Source: Vulcanimicrobiota bacterium (GTDB lineage: Bacteria; Vulcanimicrobiota; Vulcanimicrobiia; Vulcanimicrobiales; Vulcanimicrobiaceae). Taken from it: a stretch of DNA of 64,000 nucleotides. The position numbers and the translations under genes were made by a program. Shown in pieces: positions 50,781-60,058 of this stretch (position 1 is the stretch's first letter; the number at the start of each line of letters is the position of its first letter). Below the pieces are notes generated by a model. The model did no database searches. It was not told the DNA's origin and saw only the letters and a program-made list of their open reading frames with translations. Location of the stretch: NCBI GenBank assembly GCA_013036105.1, contig JAAXCX010000009.1, forward strand, positions 1-64,000. The letters are read 5' to 3'.

Positions 50781-52294
50781 GCGAGGTGCGAAAGTTGGCG
50801 GCCGGCGTCGTTTGCGCCGGGTTTTACGGCACGGCCCTGACCCACGAGTTACACACATTTCTTCGCGACGTTCCACTGGCGGGCGTGGTCCTGTTCGGGG
50901 GTAATATCGGGACCGTAGCGCAGGTTCGCGCGCTTACCGATGCGTTGCGCGCAGTGCTTTCCCAACCGATCGTTGCGATCGATCAGGAAGGCGGACGCGT
51001 CGCGCGTATTCGCGACGGCGTCGAAGAGATTCCGTCCGCGCTTGCAATCGCCGCGGCTTGCGCGGGCGCCGGAAATGACGAGCTCGCGCGACAAGCAGGC
51101 GAACAGGTGGCGTTCGATCTGCGCCGCGCCGGAGCGAACGTTGATTTCGCTCCGGTTGCGGACTTGGCGCTCACGCGTATGAACACGGTGATCGGCACGC
51201 GTGCCTTCGGCGACGATCCCCGGCGCGTCGCGGAGCTCGCGGGGGCGTTCGCAGCGGGGTTGGAAGCCGGCGGCGTCGCGGCGACGTTTAAGCATTTCCC
51301 CGGACACGGCTCGACGTCTGCCGATTCGCACCTCGAGCTGCCCGTCATCGACGATGACGAAGTGACATTGCGTTCGCGCGATCTGATTCCGTTTGCGCAG
51401 TTGCTGCCGTCCGCGCGCGCCGTCATGACGGCGCATATCGTCGCGCGCGCCTTCGAGGCCGGACGGCCGGCGACGGTTTCGCGGCGCATCCTCACGGACT
51501 TGCTGCGCGGCGAGCTGCACTTCAAAGGCGTCTGTTTTACGGATTGCCTGCAAATGGACGCCATTGCCAAAGGTATCGGGACCGAACGCGCGGGCGTCGA
51601 AGCGCTCGCCGCCGGTGCCGACTGCGTCCTCGTGAGTCACGACCTCGAGCTGGCGGCGCGTACCGTTGACGGCATTGCGCGCGCGGCTGAAAGCGGCGAG
51701 CTTCCGCTGGATCGCCTTGAAGAAGCGGCCGCCCGGGTTCTGCGTCTGCGCCGCGAGCTGCAGCCCCCTCTTCCTTTAGAAGCTTCCGCGCCGTTCCCGG
51801 GAATCGGCGCGCGCATCGGCCTGAGCGCCGTCACGAGTATTCGCGGGGAAGTGCGGGCCGGCGCAAACGATGTTGCCGTCAGTTTCGAAAGTCCGACCAC
51901 CGAAGGCGCGCAGGGCTTGCACGATCGGCACCCGGCGCTTTCCGGTTACGCCGGCGTGCGCGAAGTACGCGCGCCGCTGGATCCGGCGGCAGAAGAAACC
52001 GCCCGCGTAGTGGGCGAGATCGATGGACGCCGGCCGATCGTGTTGACGCGGCGCGCGCACGTCTACGCCGGCCAGAAAGCCGCCGTCGAGCGCATTCTTG
52101 ATGCGCATCCGGACGCGCTGCTCGTTTCGTTGCGCGAACCGTTCGACGCGTTCGAGTTTCCGCAGGCGCGCAACGTCGCATGCACCTATGGCGACGATGC
52201 GCCCAGCATCTCCGGTTTGGCAGCCGTGCTGTTCGACGGTAAACCGGCGGCGGGCGTCTTTCCATTGAACGGCGCGGCGCTTGCTCGCGGTTGA
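50777..52294 (+). CDS. nagZ: Beta-N-acetylhexosaminidase NagZ (GH3) with C-terminal domain
   Basis: Releases GlcNAc from muropeptides during peptidoglycan recycling. 505 residues: the GH3 barrel (1 to about 325) plus a second domain, as in the Bacillus two-domain enzyme. The motif KHFPGHGSTSADSH (172-185) holds substrate-binding residues and the Asp183/His185 acid-base dyad. The nucleophile is Asp256 in CFTDCLQMDAI. IDQEGGRVARI is also typical. No signal peptide is seen, so cytoplasmic. The 3' end overlaps the serine hydrolase gene by 14 bases. Confidence 0.94.
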   Translation: MSEVRKLAAGVVCAGFYGTALTHELHTFLRDVPLAGVVLFGGNIGTVAQVRALTDALRAVLSQPIVAIDQEGGRVARIRDGVEEIPSALAIAAACAGAGNDELARQAGEQVAFDLRRAGANVDFAPVADLALTRMNTVIGTRAFGDDPRRVAELAGAFAAGLEAGGVAATFKHFPGHGSTSADSHLELPVIDDDEVTLRSRDLIPFAQLLPSARAVMTAHIVARAFEAGRPATVSRRILTDLLRGELHFKGVCFTDCLQMDAIAKGIGTERAGVEALAAGADCVLVSHDLELAARTVDGIARAAESGELPLDRLEEAAARVLRLRRELQPPLPLEASAPFPGIGARIGLSAVTSIRGEVRAGANDVAVSFESPTTEGAQGLHDRHPALSGYAGVREVRAPLDPAAEETARVVGEIDGRRPIVLTRRAHVYAGQKAAVERILDAHPDALLVSLREPFDAFEFPQARNVACTYGDDAPSISGLAAVLFDGKPAAGVFPLNGAALARG

Positions 52295-53306
52295 CCGGGC
52301 TTTCGCGCGCGCCGATGCCGTTCTGCGCGAAGCGTGCGGCAAGCAATTTACCGGAGCCGTTGCGCGAATCGAACAGGGCGGAAAAGTGCGGTTCGAGCGC
52401 GCGTACGGCGCGACGCGTTCGGATGCCCGCGGCCGGCCGGTTTGCGTGGATACGCTCTTCGATTTGGCTTCGATCACCAAGCCGTTCGTGACGACGCTTG
52501 CGCTGCGCGCCGTGGCCGAAGGCAAGATCGAGCTCGACGGAACGCTGACGCATATTTTTCCGGAATGGAACGGCGCGCACGCGGCGATCACGTTGCGCAT
52601 GTTGCTTTCGCACACGTCGGGCATGAATTCAGGCGCGGATTACCGCGAGTTGCTCGATCGCAACGTCGTGGCGTTCGCACTGGATCGGGAACTCGCCGCG
52701 GACCCGGGCCAACGAGTTATCTACAGCGATCTCGGGTTTATCGCCGTGGGCGAACTCTTGCAGCGATCGGCGCAACGCAGCCTGCGGGCGCTGGCGCGCC
52801 CGGCGATGTACGCTCCGCCGGCCCGTTTGCGCGATTGGATTCCGGCCACCGAAGACGATGGCTGGCGTGGCCGCGTCCAAGGGTTCGTGCACGACGAGAA
52901 AGCCTATCTGATGGGCGGCACCGCCGGGCACGCCGGAATGTTCGGCCGCGCGTCGGATGTCGCGGCGCTGGCCGAAGAGTACTTGGCGCCGCCGGCCGGG
53001 CGCGCGGCCAACGTTTTGCCGCCCCGTCTCGCGCATGAAGCGATCTCGGAGCAGGCATTCGATCCGGTTCTCCGGCGCGGCTTAGGATGGGCGCTGAAAA
53101 CGACCGATGAAAACTCTTGCGGACGTTACCTTTCGCGCGAAACCTTCGGCCACACCGGTTTCGTCGGCACCTGCATTTGGGCCGATCCCCAGCGCGACTG
53201 CAGCGGCGTTTTGCTGACGAACTCCGTCTATTTCGGCAGAAACGATACGCGCGATCTACGCGCGGCTTTTTACGAAGCGATGGTGGAAGATTTGGGGCTG
53301 CAATGA
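52281..53306 (+). CDS. Beta-lactamase-fold serine hydrolase (class C/AmpH-like)
   Basis: A 341-residue penicillin-binding/serine hydrolase family enzyme. It has SITK with nucleophile Ser64 and Lys67, YSD (148-150) in place of YxN, and HTG in HTGFVGT in place of KTG. LLSHTSGM is typical of the family. No signal peptide is visible, so it probably works in the cytoplasm on imported muropeptides, not as a resistance enzyme. Similar domains are fused to NagZ in some bacteria; here the two genes overlap by 14 bases. TTG start at 52281. Confidence 0.88.
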   Translation: MLAVDRAFARADAVLREACGKQFTGAVARIEQGGKVRFERAYGATRSDARGRPVCVDTLFDLASITKPFVTTLALRAVAEGKIELDGTLTHIFPEWNGAHAAITLRMLLSHTSGMNSGADYRELLDRNVVAFALDRELAADPGQRVIYSDLGFIAVGELLQRSAQRSLRALARPAMYAPPARLRDWIPATEDDGWRGRVQGFVHDEKAYLMGGTAGHAGMFGRASDVAALAEEYLAPPAGRAANVLPPRLAHEAISEQAFDPVLRRGLGWALKTTDENSCGRYLSRETFGHTGFVGTCIWADPQRDCSGVLLTNSVYFGRNDTRDLRAAFYEAMVEDLGLQ

Positions 53307-54451
53307 TTGCGGTCGGATTGATGAGCGGCACGTCGCTCGACGGCGTGGATGCGGCTCTGGTCAGACTCGTGCCGCGCGGGCGCTCGTACGAAGTGGACGT
53401 GATCGATTTTCAAACGACGCCGTACGGCGACGACGAAGGCGCGGCGCTGCGCGATACGCTGCCGCCCAACGAAGGCTCGGCACGCGCCGTTGCGCGGCTG
53501 CACCGCATGCTCGGCCAAACCTTCGCCCGGGCTGCGCTCAACGTCGCGGGAAAAACGAGCGTGGACTTCGTGGCTTCGCACGGTCAAACGATCTTTCATG
53601 ACGGCGACGCGCACACGACGCTGCAAGTGGGCGACCCGTTCGTTATCCGACAGGCCATCGGCAGCACCGTCTGCTACGATTTTCGCAGCGCCGATTGCGC
53701 GGCCGGCGGTCAAGGTGCGCCGCTCGTGCCGTACGTGGACGCACTCTTGTTGGCCAGCGATGCCGAAGATCGCGTTGCGGTCAACGTCGGCGGCATTGCC
53801 AACCTGACCGTTATACCGCGCCGGTCGGCGCCGCAGGACGTCGTCGCCTACGACAGCGGGCCGGGAAACATGCTGATCGACGCGTTTATCTTCCGTCGCA
53901 CGAATGGACGCGAACGTTTCGATCGCGACGGTAAAACGGCTCTTGCGGGCTCCGCGGACAGGCCGGTTCTGGACGCGATGCTCGCGGATCCGTATTTTTC
54001 GCTCGCGCCGCCAAAAACGACGGGACGCGAACGGTTTGGCATGCAGTTTCTGGACGAGCATCAAGCCCGGCTCGACGCCCTGTCGCTCGAAGACGGCGCG
54101 GCGACGCTGGTAGCGCTCACGGCCGCATCGCTCGCCTCGGCGATAGAAGCTTCGGCCGCCCCGGCGGCGCGCGTGATCGTCAGCGGGGGCGGCGCGAAAA
54201 ATCCCGCGGTTTTGCGCGAGCTGCGGCAGCGTCTGCCGGATCGGCGCGTCGAAACTTCCGACGTGATGAATCTCCGGGCCGACGCCAAAGAAGCGGTTGC
54301 GTTTGCGATTCTCGGATACGAGACGCTGCGCGGGCGCGCGGCCAACGTGCCGCGTGCGACCGGCGCGGACGGACCCGTCGTCCTAGGCGCGATCGCTCCG
54401 TATGATTTAGATGCATTGCTTGACAAGCTGCGGACCGAATGTCGCGCATAG
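53303..54451 (+). CDS. anmK: Anhydro-N-acetylmuramic acid kinase
   Basis: Opens 1,6-anhydroMurNAc and phosphorylates it to MurNAc 6-phosphate. 382 residues with the family start GLMSGTSLDGVDAALV, then DFVASHGQTIFH, DFRSADCAAGGQGAPLVPY, NVGGIANLTV, DSGPGNMLID and VSGGGAKNPAVL. ATG at 53303 overlaps the preceding stop by four bases. It works one step before MurQ, encoded two genes downstream. Confidence 0.96.
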   Translation: MIAVGLMSGTSLDGVDAALVRLVPRGRSYEVDVIDFQTTPYGDDEGAALRDTLPPNEGSARAVARLHRMLGQTFARAALNVAGKTSVDFVASHGQTIFHDGDAHTTLQVGDPFVIRQAIGSTVCYDFRSADCAAGGQGAPLVPYVDALLLASDAEDRVAVNVGGIANLTVIPRRSAPQDVVAYDSGPGNMLIDAFIFRRTNGRERFDRDGKTALAGSADRPVLDAMLADPYFSLAPPKTTGRERFGMQFLDEHQARLDALSLEDGAATLVALTAASLASAIEASAAPAARVIVSGGGAKNPAVLRELRQRLPDRRVETSDVMNLRADAKEAVAFAILGYETLRGRAANVPRATGADGPVVLGAIAPYDLDALLDKLRTECRA

Positions 54452-55338
54452 CAGTCGGCGTTGACGCCGGCGGATCGAAAACCGCCGTCACCTACTCGAT
54501 GGACGGAGAGTGTAAAGGCGTGTGGTATGGCGGTTCGGCAAATCCGACGGTGCACGGCGCCGAACGGGCGGGCGACAGCATCGCCAAAACCATCGAGCTC
54601 GCGCTCGACGGTGCGCTTCCGGGCGCGATCTTCGTCGGCGCTGCCGGCGCCGGACGCGAAGACGTCGCCCGCGAGTTGAGAAACGCGCTCGAATCGCGCT
54701 TTGCCGGCGCAACCGTGGAAGTGCGCGACGATGCGTACATCGCACTGCGCGCGGCGGTGCCGGAAGGCGACGGCACCGTCGTCATCGCCGGAACAGGCGC
54801 GATCGCATACGCCGAAAAGAACGGCATGGGGTTCCGTAGCGGCGGCTACGGGTATTTGTTCGGCGACGCGGGCTCGGGGTTCGGCATCGGCGCCGCCGCG
54901 ATCGATCGCTTGTTGCGCGCCTACGACGGGCGCGCGCCGCGCGATACGTTCTCAGAAGAGCTCGAAGCTGCTCTGGAAGTGCGCTCCCTGAACGAAACGC
55001 TGCAAAAAGTCTATGCCGCGCCGGCGCCGGCACGCGCTCTTGCGGCGCTCGCTCCGATCGTCATTGAATCCGCCGGCCGGGGCGACCGCTCGGCTTCAAA
55101 AATCGTGCAGCAGGCGGCTGCCGAACTCAATAGTCTAGTGAAGGGCGCAATTTCCGCCGCCGGTTTAACCGGTTCCAATGCGCCGATCGCGTTTTCGGGC
55201 GGCCTGCTTTCGGCCAGCAGTTTGCTGACGTTTCTGCTCGAAACGCGATTGCTCAACGACTTTCCGGAGATGCCGATTCTCAAAGACAATCCCGCGCCCT
55301 CGGCCGGCGCACTCTGCGCCGCGGAACGTCTCTTATGA
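54439..55338 (+). CDS. BadF/BadG-family amino-sugar kinase (GlcNAc or MurNAc kinase)
   Basis: A 299-residue ASKHA-fold kinase with the phosphate-1 motif VGVDAGGSKT, an adenosine/phosphate-2 motif VVIAGTGAIAYA, and GYGYLFGDAGSGFGIGAAAI. It resembles eukaryotic-type N-acetylglucosamine kinase and Clostridium MurK, which phosphorylate GlcNAc and MurNAc. In this operon it would phosphorylate the GlcNAc that NagZ releases, feeding the nag pathway. It overlaps anmK by 13 bases and murQ by four. Confidence 0.88.
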   Translation: MSRIAVGVDAGGSKTAVTYSMDGECKGVWYGGSANPTVHGAERAGDSIAKTIELALDGALPGAIFVGAAGAGREDVARELRNALESRFAGATVEVRDDAYIALRAAVPEGDGTVVIAGTGAIAYAEKNGMGFRSGGYGYLFGDAGSGFGIGAAAIDRLLRAYDGRAPRDTFSEELEAALEVRSLNETLQKVYAAPAPARALAALAPIVIESAGRGDRSASKIVQQAAAELNSLVKGAISAAGLTGSNAPIAFSGGLLSASSLLTFLLETRLLNDFPEMPILKDNPAPSAGALCAAERLL

Positions 55339-56225
55339 ACGATATGCCGCAGACCGAAGCGCGCAATCCGCGCACGAGTTCGCTCGATCTTTTGCCGTCG
55401 ATCGAACTCACCGGCCTGCTCGCCGGCGAACAGAGCGAAGCGGTCGCGGCGGTCGTCGCCGTATCCGTGCCCCTCGCGCAAGCGGTGGACGAAATCGCCA
55501 TGCGCATGGCGTCGGGCGGAACGCTGCATTACGTGGGGGCGGGAAGCAGCGGACGTATCGCGTTTCTCGACGCTTCGGAGATGCCGCCGACTTTCGGTAC
55601 CGATCCGTCGCTGGTCTGCGCGCACATCGCCGGGGGACGCGACGCGCTGACGCGCGCGATCGAAGGCGCCGAAGATGACGGCGACGCCGGCGAACGCGAA
55701 ATCCGTGGACATGTGAAGACGGGCGATGCCGTGGTCGGGTTGAGCGCGAGCGGCGGCGCGGCATTCGTCGTGCGCGCGCTGCTCGCCGCGCGCGAGACGG
55801 GCGCCTGGACGCTCGGCGTAACCAGTAATGCCGGAACCGAGCTCGGCGCAGCGGCGGACGTGGCGATCGTTTTGAACACGGGGCCCGAACCCGTCGCGGG
55901 TTCGACACGGCTCAAAGCCGGCACGGCGCAGAAGGTGCTGCTCAACACGCTTTCGACCGCGACGATGATCAAACTCGATAAAGTTTACGACAATCTCATG
56001 GTCGACGTCGTCGCGACCAACAGCAAACTCCGTAAGCGCGCGCTGCGGTTGGTCATGCAGCTCGTCCCCAGCGATGAGCAAGCGGCGGCGAAACTGCTGG
56101 AATCTGCCGGGGGGCGCGTGAAGGTTGCGGTCGTCATGGGCCGCGGCGAGCTGACGGCCGCGGAGGCGCGCGCGCTGCTCGACTCGCACGGCGGCTCGCT
56201 GCGCCGCGCGCTGCACGGGCCATAA
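55335..56225 (+). CDS. murQ: N-acetylmuramic acid 6-phosphate etherase
   Basis: Cleaves the lactyl ether of MurNAc 6-phosphate to give GlcNAc 6-phosphate and D-lactate. 296 residues with a SIS sugar-phosphate isomerase domain: LHYVGAGSSGRIAFLDASEMPPTF, VVGLSASGGAAFVVRAL, and TRLKAGTAQKVLLNTLSTATMIKLDKVYDNLMVDV. Catalytic Glu residues are in the expected segments (SEMPPTFG and EGAEDD). ATG at 55335 overlaps the kinase by four bases. Confidence 0.96.
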   Translation: MNDMPQTEARNPRTSSLDLLPSIELTGLLAGEQSEAVAAVVAVSVPLAQAVDEIAMRMASGGTLHYVGAGSSGRIAFLDASEMPPTFGTDPSLVCAHIAGGRDALTRAIEGAEDDGDAGEREIRGHVKTGDAVVGLSASGGAAFVVRALLAARETGAWTLGVTSNAGTELGAAADVAIVLNTGPEPVAGSTRLKAGTAQKVLLNTLSTATMIKLDKVYDNLMVDVVATNSKLRKRALRLVMQLVPSDEQAAAKLLESAGGRVKVAVVMGRGELTAAEARALLDSHGGSLRRALHGP

Positions 56226-57742
56226 TGTTCGCGGCGTTCGCGCTTGCGGCGATCGCGTTCGTTCCGCTGGACGATCGTCCGGTCACGCGACAGTTGCCCC
56301 AGCTCTTAGGACGCATCGCAGGCGTGCCGGTAGCCGAGCCGCCGCTGCCGCTGCTCGGGAATTATTTGGACTTTGGAAAACCCGACGCGATCGTCGCGTG
56401 GCTCCACGGTTCAGAGACCGCCCGCGCCAATCAGTTCGTGGTGAGCGCCGATATGCTGGCCTACGGCGGATTGATCGCATCGCGCGTTCCCGAAACGGCG
56501 TACGGCGACGCGTACTTTCGTTTACGTTCGCTTCAACAGCTGCGCCGGCAGCATCCCACAGCGTGGATCGGCGTGTTCGGCACCGTCATGCGGCTTGCGC
56601 CGACCGGCATTCCAGCCGTCGGACCGGCGCAGTCGTTTTTCGCGCCGTATCCGATTTGGTCGTACCTGCAAGAGTACGCCAACCTGCACGACCCGCCCTT
56701 ACCGTCGGAAGAGGCTCGCGCGGCGCAACTGCGCGCTTTGATCGGCGATCAGGCGCTGCAAGGGTATTTGAACGCCCGCTACCGCGATTACGCGGCCGAC
56801 GATTTCCTGATAAAATTGACGGCCGCCGGAACGATCGACCGTTTGGCGCTCGGACAGGACGACGCGGGGCCCGTTGGCCTTCACGTGAAGGACGTTCGCG
56901 CGCTGCAGGCGTCGGTCGCGCAAGCCGGGCTGGACGATCGCGTCGCGATCGAGCCGGGAGCCGACGAGCTGGGAATGGCGATGGTCTCTCAAGCGATCGC
57001 GCGCAATGCCGGCTGGACGCCGCGGATCGCGGTGGTCTACTCGATGCCGGGCGGCGCCGCGCTCAGCGATCCGCTGGAGTTCGCACCAATCGAAACCGCC
57101 ATTAACGGGCTCATCGGTCTCTGCGGCGCGGTGCGCGACGATGCGCGGCCGGATATCACGTTGTTCGTCCGCGTTCCCGATACCGATCCCGCCCACGATG
57201 ACGCGTTATTGGCGGCGGTGCAGGCGCAAGAGCAAGCCGGGCGTTCCGTTGCGTTCGCGGATTTGACGTTTCTGCGCAATACGTTCTCGGTTCAGGCCGC
57301 TTTCGCAGAGCGGCTGCTCGAGAGCGGAGCCGCAAGCAAACTGGATTCGTACGCATCCTGGAACACGAATGCCAATACCGTCGGCACGGCGGTTGCCGAA
57401 GCGGTCGCCGCCGGCGCCGGGCGCCGGGCGGGCACCTATGACGCGCTCGCACACGCCGAATTCACGTTCGATCGCATCGTCGACGATTACGCCTTTCACG
57501 ATTTCGTCCGTCCGCAGATCAACGCCGCGCTTTCCGCCCAAGGGATCACCGATCATACATATCTGCTTGCCGCACAAGCCGGGCCGATCGCCGACCTCAA
57601 TCGCGCCGCGCTGTGGAACCGGGCGGCCGCCATCCTCAAAGAGCTCTATCCGTCCTACCATATCGCCGCGATGCAGATCACGCTGCCGTGGAACCGGACG
57701 TTCGAAACCGGAATCGAAGTCGGGCTGGCGCCCAACCTGTAA
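56225..57742 (+). CDS. DUF4127 family protein
   Basis: A 505-residue protein matching the DUF4127 pattern: FVPLDDRPVTRQLPQLLGR at the N terminus, VSADMLAYGGLIASR, WIGVFGTVMRLAPT, GADELGMAMVSQAIAR and YASWNTNANTVGTAVAEAV. The N terminus (MFAAFALAAIAF) could be a short signal. No biochemical role is established that I know of. Its one-base overlap with murQ (TAATG) and its position as the last gene of the operon suggest a role in cell-wall or amino-sugar catabolism. Acidic and Arg residues in LDDRPVT are candidate catalytic residues. Confidence 0.85.
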   Translation: MFAAFALAAIAFVPLDDRPVTRQLPQLLGRIAGVPVAEPPLPLLGNYLDFGKPDAIVAWLHGSETARANQFVVSADMLAYGGLIASRVPETAYGDAYFRLRSLQQLRRQHPTAWIGVFGTVMRLAPTGIPAVGPAQSFFAPYPIWSYLQEYANLHDPPLPSEEARAAQLRALIGDQALQGYLNARYRDYAADDFLIKLTAAGTIDRLALGQDDAGPVGLHVKDVRALQASVAQAGLDDRVAIEPGADELGMAMVSQAIARNAGWTPRIAVVYSMPGGAALSDPLEFAPIETAINGLIGLCGAVRDDARPDITLFVRVPDTDPAHDDALLAAVQAQEQAGRSVAFADLTFLRNTFSVQAAFAERLLESGAASKLDSYASWNTNANTVGTAVAEAVAAGAGRRAGTYDALAHAEFTFDRIVDDYAFHDFVRPQINAALSAQGITDHTYLLAAQAGPIADLNRAALWNRAAAILKELYPSYHIAAMQITLPWNRTFETGIEVGLAPNL

Positions 57743-57743
57743 A

Positions 57744-58877
57744 CTAGAAGGGCGCAAGCAGGGCGAAACCGCCCTGCGCCGCAACGCGTTCACCGGCCCG
57801 CAAGCCGCGCGAAATAAACGCTTGCGTCGCATTACGTTGAGCCACCGCAACCGTGCGCTGCGCGAATTGCGGGGCGCCGTCTTTGCCGGTGATCTGCACG
57901 AAGACCAATGTTTTGCCCGTTTGCGGATCTTCGACGATCGCACTTTGTGGAATGATAATTCCACGATCGCGCGCCACGTCGATCGTCGCTTGTACCGCGC
58001 TTCCGCCGGGCGCTCCGCTCGGTAGACCGCTCACGACGACGGTCGCGGCTTGCGTCGCCGGATCGAGCGCCGGTGAGACTCCCGCAACGCGTCCCAGGCT
58101 CTGCAGCCCGGTACCGGGGACCACGACGCGCACGGGATCGCCGCGGCGCACGCGTGCCGCGTCGGCCGATGTGACGTCGAGGGTGACGTCGCCCGAACTG
58201 CCGGGCGCGATCGCGATGACCGGCGTCGCGGAATCGACGGACTCGCCGGGGCGTTTATAGATTGCCGTCACGACTCCGTCGATTGGCGAACGCAGCGTTC
58301 CGTTGGCGAGGTCGCGCTGCGCTAAGGCCGCGCGGGCTTGCGCGCTCTCCACTTGGGCTCCGGCGGAACGCACTTGCGCCGTCGCCGTCTGCGCCTCGGC
58401 GAGATCGGCAGCGAGCTGCGCGCGCGCCGTTTGCGCGTCTTTCAGCGGCGCGACGCCGGCCGCGTATAACGATTCGGCGCGCGCGACGGCGGCGCGATCG
58501 ACCGCAATTTTCGCGCTCGTGCGATCCACGGCGGACTGTTGCGCGTTCGCGGCCGCGGCATTCGCATCGGCTTGCGCCTGTTCGGCAGAGAGCGACAACC
58601 CGCTGACGTCGAGTTGCGCAAGCGCCTGGCCGGCGCCGACGTGCTGGCCGATGGTGACATTCGTGCTCGTCAAAATACCGGGCTCGGCGAACGAGAGCTT
58701 CGTTACCGCGCCCGCAGGAGCGCCGATTCTGCCGGTCGCCGAAAGTGTTTCGACGAACGTGCCGATTCTCGCCGTTGCCAACGCGACAGCCGGCTGCGAT
58801 TTCGGCGGCGCATTCGTGCTGCGGGCGCAAGCTGCTAGCGTGAGCGCAACACAGATCGCGGCCGTGAAGCGTTTCAT
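57744..58877 (-). CDS. RND efflux membrane fusion protein
   Basis: A 377-residue periplasmic adaptor, lipid-anchored (LTLAAC, Cys17). It has the HlyD-type arrangement: lipoyl half (VGAGQALAQLDVS), a long alpha hairpin rich in Ala and Gln (about 95-190), the second lipoyl half (TLRSPIDGVVTAIYKRPGESV), a beta barrel and a membrane-proximal domain. It links the inner-membrane pump to the TolC channel. It is the last gene of its operon, overlapping tolC by four bases, and ends one base from the DUF4127 gene. Confidence 0.93.
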   Translation of the reverse strand: MKRFTAAICVALTLAACARSTNAPPKSQPAVALATARIGTFVETLSATGRIGAPAGAVTKLSFAEPGILTSTNVTIGQHVGAGQALAQLDVSGLSLSAEQAQADANAAAANAQQSAVDRTSAKIAVDRAAVARAESLYAAGVAPLKDAQTARAQLAADLAEAQTATAQVRSAGAQVESAQARAALAQRDLANGTLRSPIDGVVTAIYKRPGESVDSATPVIAIAPGSSGDVTLDVTSADAARVRRGDPVRVVVPGTGLQSLGRVAGVSPALDPATQAATVVVSGLPSGAPGGSAVQATIDVARDRGIIIPQSAIVEDPQTGKTLVFVQITGKDGAPQFAQRTVAVAQRNATQAFISRGLRAGERVAAQGGFALLAPF

Positions 58878-60058
58878 GGTCCCAGCAACTCTTCCAGCTC
58901 GGCGGCGGCTTGTGACCGCGCATACTTGGCCGTGAGTTCGTCGAGCGCGGCTTGGACGTACGTGCGCCGCGCATCGGCTACGTCTAAGCTCGAACTGGCT
59001 CCGCTGCGGTATCCCGTTTGCGTCGCGGCCAACTCTTGCTGAGCGGCAATGCGCGCGCGCGTCGTAATGTGGGTTGCGCGAATAGTCTCGGCATAGGTGC
59101 GCGCGGCATTGCCGACTTCGACGCTGATCTGCTTGCGGATCGACAGCACCCGCGCTTGCGCTTGAGCCAAGCGCGCGCGTTCAGCGTCGCCCCGGTTTGC
59201 GGCTGCGCGTGAGAGCGGAAAGGTTAACTGGACGTTTGCCGACGGCCCGCGCACGAATATCCCCGTGTCGATTCCGGCCGTATAACCGGCGTTGACGACG
59301 ATTGCCGGTAGGTTTCCGCGCTGCGCGACGCCGACCGCCGCAGTTTCGGCGTCGGCCGCCTTTTCGGCCGAGGCGAGATCGCTGCGCGCAGAGAGTGCGC
59401 GCAGGACGAATGTTTGCGGGGCGGCAGATGCCGGCGGTTGCGGGAACGTCGCGGAAAGGTCGGGCTTGACCGGCTCGTCGAGTTCGATCTCCAAAGCCGA
59501 CTGCGCGTTCTGCAGACTCGTTGCCGCCGCATTCCGATCGCCTTGCGCGCGCGCCAGCGAGACCTGCGCCCGGACGATGTCGAGGCGCGGCGCGTCGCCC
59601 GCGCGGAAACGCAGCTGCGCGGCGCGGAAATCGCTCCGCGCTCCGGCGACCAACTGGTCGCGCAGCGTCAGCTCGGCGTCTGCTCTGAGCATCGAAAAAT
59701 ACAGTCCGGCCGTCTTGACCCGTTCGGCACGCTGCGTTTCAAGCAGATCGAACTGCGCTGCATCCACGTTGGCTTGCGCTTGGCGCACGAGCGGTGAATA
59801 GGCGAAATAATCGCCCAGTGTCACCTGGCCGCCGACCGTGACGAGCCGCTGCGTGATTGTGCCGTTGCTGTTTCCGGCTTGCGGCGATTGCGCGTAATTT
59901 GCAGTGATCGCGGGCGAAGCCGACGTGCGGGCCGCGGCTAAGAGCGCCGCTTGTTCGCGAACGCGCTCGCGCGCCTGCGTAACGTCAGGCGAAACGGAGA
60001 CGGCGCGATCGAGCGCCGCGTTTAACGAAAGGACCGCCAGTACGACCGCTGCGATCAT
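58874..60058 (-). CDS. TolC-family outer-membrane efflux protein
   Basis: A 394-residue channel with a signal peptide (IAAVVLAVLSLNAAL) and two outer-membrane-efflux repeats made of long amphipathic helices (LLAAARTSASPAITANYAQ; QAQARVLSIRKQISVEVGNAARTYAETIR; ATQTGYRSGASSSLDVADARRTYVQAALDEL). The GYRSGASSSLDV phrase is family-typical. It sits between pump and adaptor genes with four-base overlaps on both sides, so the three are co-transcribed. This is further evidence of an outer membrane. Confidence 0.93.
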   Translation of the reverse strand: MIAAVVLAVLSLNAALDRAVSVSPDVTQARERVREQAALLAAARTSASPAITANYAQSPQAGNSNGTITQRLVTVGGQVTLGDYFAYSPLVRQAQANVDAAQFDLLETQRAERVKTAGLYFSMLRADAELTLRDQLVAGARSDFRAAQLRFRAGDAPRLDIVRAQVSLARAQGDRNAAATSLQNAQSALEIELDEPVKPDLSATFPQPPASAAPQTFVLRALSARSDLASAEKAADAETAAVGVAQRGNLPAIVVNAGYTAGIDTGIFVRGPSANVQLTFPLSRAAANRGDAERARLAQAQARVLSIRKQISVEVGNAARTYAETIRATHITTRARIAAQQELAATQTGYRSGASSSLDVADARRTYVQAALDELTAKYARSQAAAELEELLGP

